Below, one piece after another: positions 59,614 through 64,000 of a stretch of DNA of 64,000 bases. The notes under the pieces are model-generated. The model was not told where the DNA came from. It made no database searches and saw nothing but the letters and a program-made list of their open reading frames with translations. The position numbers were made by a program, and so were the translations under genes. Each line of letters begins with the position of its first letter. Position 1 is the stretch's first letter. The DNA is from Iris pallida (lineage: Eukaryota; Streptophyta; Magnoliopsida; Asparagales; Iridaceae), in the NCBI GenBank assembly GCA_029216955.1, contig JANAVB010044018.1, positions 2,349,859 to 2,413,858 of the forward strand, read 5' to 3'.

Positions 59614-60960
59614 GTAAGTCGTTCATGAACGCTGTGATTTTTCAACTTTGATTTTTCATTATGTAGTTAAGTTTTAATTAGTTTTAGTGTAAAGTATCTT
59701 AACTTTTACAGCTGTGATTTTTCAACTAGATATGTACATTTTCTAAATTTCTTACTAGAGACAACGCAAAGAGTCTAATGGTCAAACATATGCATCAGGT
59801 TAAAAAATTGAAGACTCGTGTGCTTTTAGGATTGTCTGGAGTTGGCGATTTCTTCAATGAGCAGGTAAGCTGACCATTTAAGAATCCAAAATACCTTTTA
59901 TTCTTCTATATATAACATGAATGGAACTGAATTCAACATTGTCTTTGGCTATTGACGAGCATCTCCTTAGAGAATGTAACCTCATACATAGCGACGGAAG
60001 GATCCAGATTTGCTAGAACACTTTTCCTTCTGTTTATGATCTATACTGCAAGTTTTTTTGTTAACTTTCTTTGCAGAACCTGTTTGCTTTATCGACTTCA
60101 GTAAAATCTGGTCTCCTTTTTGAATATATATGCCTTGGGACATTGTAAAATATTCACTATTGCTGATTATTTACAATTTTTGTTATCAGCCACCTGTAAA
60201 TTGGATTAACCAAGTGGATTACAAAGTCTATTAGTCATCACATAATCTGAATCTAAAGCAATGAACGTACAACAATATTTTTTCCCAACTTGTCTAAGAA
60301 GGATCGAGAGTAGAAGAAAGATGTGCTATTGATATGGAATTGACTACTGTCAGTTTAGGATTCTCCATCTACCTCACCAATATTTCCTTTTGTGAAAACA
60401 ATATCTCTAACTAGTTGCTTGGTTAAGGACCATGCTCATTGTAGATGAGCATCAATGGTGAGGCAACAAATATAAATGTTTATGGAATACATGGATACAT
60501 GATCTTGTATGAATTTATTTTTTATATAATAATGCTAATGTATTTTCTTCTCAATTTTGTGTAGGTTGGTGTGTAAATTTTTGATGGTTGTGGATATAAG
60601 CCAGAAGGAAAGAGTCGATCGAGCTACATTTTGGCCTAAAGATATTTTGTATGGAAATGGAATAGTTTAGTTGAATTTTGGACTAGCATTAGGTTACAAA
60701 CATTTTGTACATCTTAGATTCTCTTTACATGAAAAATTTATTTTGGACTATTATTTCGATTACTTTAGGCGTACAACACCTTTTTGTACATCTTGAATGT
60801 TTATATGAAAAATGTATGAATTTAATTATTTTGGTAAACCTTTTCTATATCTTGATTGATCGAAATGGAAGTTGTGATTGAAATTGTTGAAATCAAAATT
60901 GCGGTTCAACATGAATTTTTATGATGCACAGGTTAATTGTATGTGCTACAAACAGGTTAT
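59614..60960 (+). other. Intron/3'-like sequence inside CACTA, one further exon-like piece
   Basis: 59799-59864 is open for 22 codons (VKKLKTRVLLGLSGVGDFFN) between an ATGCATCAG acceptor and a GAGCAG/GTAAGC donor. The rest is AT-rich with no frame or repeat that I recognise. Confidence 0.4.
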
Positions 60961-60979
60961 TTAGATATAAAATTTTTCA

Positions 60980-61345
60980 GCATATTTATGGCACTCAAAA
61001 TGCTATAAAAATCGACAGCGTTCAGAAACGCTATAATAAATCAACAGCATTAAAGAACGCTATGCACCATCTACATCATTCATGAACGCTATTATTCATC
61101 AACAACATTCAAGAACGCTATAGACCATCTACAACATTCATGAACGCTATAATCTATCTACAGCATTCATGAATGCTATAAACAATCCACAGCATTCATG
61201 AACGCTATAATCCATCTACAGCATTCATGAACGCTATAATCCATCTACAGCATTCAAGAACGCTATAATGTTATAGCGTTCACATGTCTTGACATACTAT
61301 AGTGTGGGCAATTATAGCGGACATAATATGCTATAGAAGGATTTC
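60980..61345. repeat. Right subterminal array of CACTA element
   Basis: About nine units of 30-33 bp, consensus ATCCATCTACAGCATTCAT then GAACGCTATA. Each contains the near-palindrome AGCATTCATGAACGCT, a likely transposase-binding site. Confidence 0.88.
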
Positions 61346-61389
61346 TATAGCGTTTTGCGCATGCTATAGTAGGCCATATTTGTTGTAGT

Positions 61390-62763
61390 ATAATTAGCCT
61401 CTTCCAATAGACAGAAAACATATATATTGTCTTTCCTAATACCTTCAAAGATAGTACTACTAGTTGAGCTATCAACTATAGCACATTTGTCTTTGATAAA
61501 GTTAATACCGTAACCATGGTCAGCTAAATTGCTTATGCTGAGTAGGTTATGCTTTAACGCGGTTACGAGACAGACATCTTTATTCACATGATAGGGAGCC
61601 TTACCAATATTGTCGATACCTACTATATACCCTGTAAGATTATTACCGAAGGAGACATATCCTTCTTTCTTCTTCGACAGTGTTGCGAATAATGAAGCGT
61701 CACCGGTTATGTGCCATAAGCAACCGCTGTCGAGGATCCACTTGCTTCTGGCATGAGTTGGGTGTTCCACTTACAAAAAAATTTGTAGGTGAAACTTTTA
61801 GTACCCATTTCTTATAGGGTCCTAAAATTTTAGTATTCGGTATCCATGCACATATCTTTAAATCAACAAGCTTTCTCACTCTACATGCAGGAGAGATATG
61901 ACCAACGGTGCCACAATAGTGACATCTATCATGTTGAGTGTTAGATTCAGTGTTTTGTACATGATTGGTAGGTCTTGGTTTTCTATTAGGATATTGATAA
62001 TAAAATGCATGCCTATTGGTCTTCTTGGGCAATGGTTTGGTTGGGTTTGGTCTGACAGTGTTGGGCTTGACAGTGTTTCGGTATTTCGGTAAGTAACACG
62101 TATTAGGGTAGGAAGCAGCAACCTCAGGCCGTTTTTCTAACCCAATTTTTAACGTGTCATACAATGCATTATAATCAGCAGTAAGTGCATCATTCCAGAT
62201 TAGTGCTTGCAGAAGACTCTTCTTCTTTTTGAGTAGGTCTTCCTCTAATTTGGTAATAGTCTTGTCTTTTTCTTCGTATAGTCTTGTGGCTCGTGTAACT
62301 CCAACTTAACAGAAGAAAGCTCACCTACTTTTCTAGAATTATCAGTACTTCTAACCATAGCTAGTAGGTCGGTAAGTCTTTCTATTTCACCTTTGTACTC
62401 TTTGAGTACCTTCTTACAGTTTTGGTATTTGCTACGCAGTTTTTTGTAATCACCTAAGAGGTCACTAAAGGCTTCACCTAACTGTTCAAAGGTAAAATCA
62501 TCATACGTATCAAACAGGGGGTTAGTGTTTACCTGATCAAATGCCATTAAGCATACATCTACAGCATCTGATTGTTTATCTTCTGAGTCGCTGGCTTTAC
62601 TTTCATGCCATATGCTTGTGTTGGCGTACCTTCTGGATGTTGATTTCTTCAGGTTACTCTTGTCATACTTATTGCTTTTCATGGTTGATGATGATGTTGT
62701 CGAATAGTCCTTCTTGATGTGTCATTTCTTTTTGCAACCGTAGCAGATTGGATTTTCTTCATT
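61390..62763 (-). pseudogene. Copia gag and protease (D)
   Basis: Gag from the cut at 62763: first knuckle CYGCKKK-stop-HIKKDY (62745-62700; Gly to stop, last Cys to Tyr), then RRYANTSIWHESKASDSED, LMAFDQVNTNPLFDTYDDFT, a coiled-coil stretch, RPEVAASYPNTCYLPKY, second knuckle CHYCGTVGHISPAC near 61920 (intact), and KWILDSGCLWHITGDASLF near 61740, the protease active site with His-Met changed to His-Ile. LKHNLLSISNLADHGYGINF follows and the frame ends at the CACTA end with EEANY. Homologous to M1 at 1987-3027. Confidence 0.87.
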
Positions 62764-64000
62764 CACTACACCAAAACATACAATTTGTAACAGTCTTTTT
62801 TAATAATTAGTAACAGTTATTAGCGTGACAGAATAGTTATAGTTATAACCGTGACAAAAGCAAAAAAAATGTTGCTAAAAATCCAAAGTTGAATATTATT
62901 ATTATTTATACAATTGTCACACTAATAACCGTAAGAACAGGGTTTTTTGTGTCACACATGTGTCACATTGACATGGAGAGTGTAACAAACCCTCATTTCT
63001 CCCGGTCCCTCTTTTCCTCTAAAATTTGCTCCTTTTTCATTTTCCCTCTAAAGTTTTCATCTCCCTCCCAACAAAACGATTGTTCTCCCTCCCAATCTAT
63101 CGGGTTCTTCTCATTCACCCTCGATCGCAGAATCCCTCTTCTTTCGCTCTCTCGGCCGCCAAGGTGCTTCTTCTTGTTTTCCTCTCTCTTGGCCATTTTT
63201 TTGTTTTGATTTTTTGTTTTGGTTTGAACAGGGGAATTCTCGATTAAGGTTTGGTGAGGGGAATCACGTCGGCCATCAGGTAATTGCCTTGATTTTAGGG
63301 TTTTTCATCTTTTCTTTCTTTCTTTCTTTATTTCTTTAGCTCTAAAGATGTTTTTTGGGCTTTGTTGATTTTAGGGCTATTAGTTTGTTAAAACATGAAG
63401 TATGGTTAAACACCTGCTGATTGCATGTTGTTCTCAGTTGTGGGGTCTAAGGGTTTTTTTTCATTCTCATCCACTCTCAAACCAAACTGTAGAATAATAA
63501 TTGTATGTATAAGCAGTACCTATATCAGAAAGAATGTACATCTAATTTATACAGCTGCTGAATGTATGTTATAGATGTAAAAATCTATTTTATACACCTG
63601 TGATAAAAGAATCTCCTGACCCAATTTATACAACTGCTGAATGTATATATGTTGTAGACGTAGAAAGCTATAAACCAGTGATAATGGTAAATTATGTGAT
63701 CAAAATAAGCTTATGCTTACTTTGCCACACTGAATAATGAATGGATCCTGCACTTTCTGGCACAATTTATAGAAAGATATGGAAATGGAATTAGCTTTAT
63801 AATCTTCTCATTTTAAATTTGTCCAAGTGTTTTTTTATTTTTTATGAGATGTAATATTAATAAACTTATCTAAGAATCTTCTATAGGCTGTCTCCACCTC
63901 ATAAGTTTCTACTTCCTTTTCATGGCCTTGATTTAGTTCATTTTGTTTAAATTGTTATATCTATATTATTCTCTTACATTTTGGCAATCCATCCAAATTT
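62764..64000 (+). mobile_element. CACTA-type element, left end (runs off window)
   Basis: Starts CACTACACCAAAACATACAA in the middle of copia D gag. The next 220 bp hold GTAACAG / GTGACA / GTCAC repeats in both orientations. After about 62990 the sequence becomes a C/T-rich plant-leader-like stretch (TCTCCCTCCCAACAAAAC, CTTTCGCTCTCTCGGCCGCC) with a possible donor CAG/GTAATT at 63279/63280 and T-rich intron-like DNA to the window end. No transposase seen in this part. A captured promoter/5' exon is inferred. Confidence 0.65.

Larger units (their letters stand above)
56741..61389. mobile_element. CACTA-type DNA transposon, non-autonomous, with captured gene
   Basis: 27-bp terminal inverted repeats: ACTACAACAAATAGGGCC... 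at 56741-56767 and its complement at 61363-61389 with two mismatches. Subterminal regions carry GCATTCATGAACGCTATAG repeats. Joining the flanks restores copia protein reading (ANYN then KAGRC). The shared flank is TATA, so a 3- or 4-bp target duplication fits; the exact ends cannot be fixed. The ends read (T)ACTAC instead of CACTAC, so the assignment rests on the repeats and near-CACTA end. No transposase found inside. Confidence 0.75.
50612..62763 (-). mobile_element. Copia element D (Maximus/SIRE-like), split by CACTA
   Basis: Minus-strand order: gag (62763-61790, entering from the right where a CACTA element cuts the first zinc knuckle), protease (61770-61390), CACTA insertion (61389-56741), integrase, RT, RNase H (to 54045), spacer, extra ORF (53421 to about 52200), 3' untranslated part, polypurine tract, 3' LTR (51639-50612). 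The 5' LTR and gag N-terminus lie beyond 62764 or outside the window. Confidence 0.88.

Noticed and set aside
60980..61345. Possible CRISPR array
   Set aside because: The units are contiguous degenerate tandem repeats without unique spacers, next to a transposon end, in a plant genome.

Overview
This window looks like a gene-poor, heterochromatic stretch of a flowering-plant nuclear genome. I see no bacterial signals, no tRNA or rRNA gene, and no intact host gene. Almost every base can be assigned to nested, decayed transposable elements. They include Ty1/copia elements of the Maximus/SIRE type (two-knuckle gag, tRNA-iMet primer site, extra ORF after pol), Ty3/gypsy chromovirus-type elements with very long LTRs (called family A here), a second Ty3/gypsy family (C), a Tat-lineage gypsy family (B) with the archaeal-type second RNase H, and CACTA-type DNA transposons. 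Species cannot be told from the sequence.

Layout. 1-1986: 3'-side part of a family-A LTR (minus strand). 1987-5222: 5' part of copia element M1 (minus; LTR 4169-5222, primer site, gag, start of protease), cut by that A LTR. 5257-15931: gypsy element C (plus; LTR, primer site, gag, protease, RT, RNase H, integrase truncated); its LTR carries a 4.7-kb solo LTR (6024-10764) with a TAAGG target duplication. 15932-36352: copia element E (minus), split inside its protease active-site motif by a complete family-A gypsy (20990-33388). One LTR of that A copy is itself split by a family-B solo LTR (22981-24303, duplication AGTAC). 36354-48731: family-B array LTR-internal-LTR-internal-LTR (plus). 48732-50411: fragment of a second C LTR. 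50612-62763: copia element D (minus), split by a CACTA element (56741-61389). 62764-64000: left end of another CACTA element running off the window.

How parts work together. Each retrotransposon encoded Gag plus a protease/RT/RNase H/integrase polyprotein; all are now broken by stops, frameshifts, insertions and deletions. Many stop codons I checked replace Gln, Arg or Trp codons through C:G to T:A changes, as expected of methylated, silenced elements.

The most interesting pieces lie outside gag-pol: (1) an antisense, TATA-preceded, apparently spliced two-exon gene inside family B; (2) an extra sense ORF after pol in copia elements E and D, with its own TATA box in E; (3) a plant-gene fragment with credible phase-compatible exons captured by the CACTA element; (4) a templated filler-DNA scar at a large deletion in the second B copy; (5) shared octamer arrays (ATGCGGCT) in both the LTRs and the gag-like ORF of family B. 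I found no evidence of a wholly new defence or signalling system.
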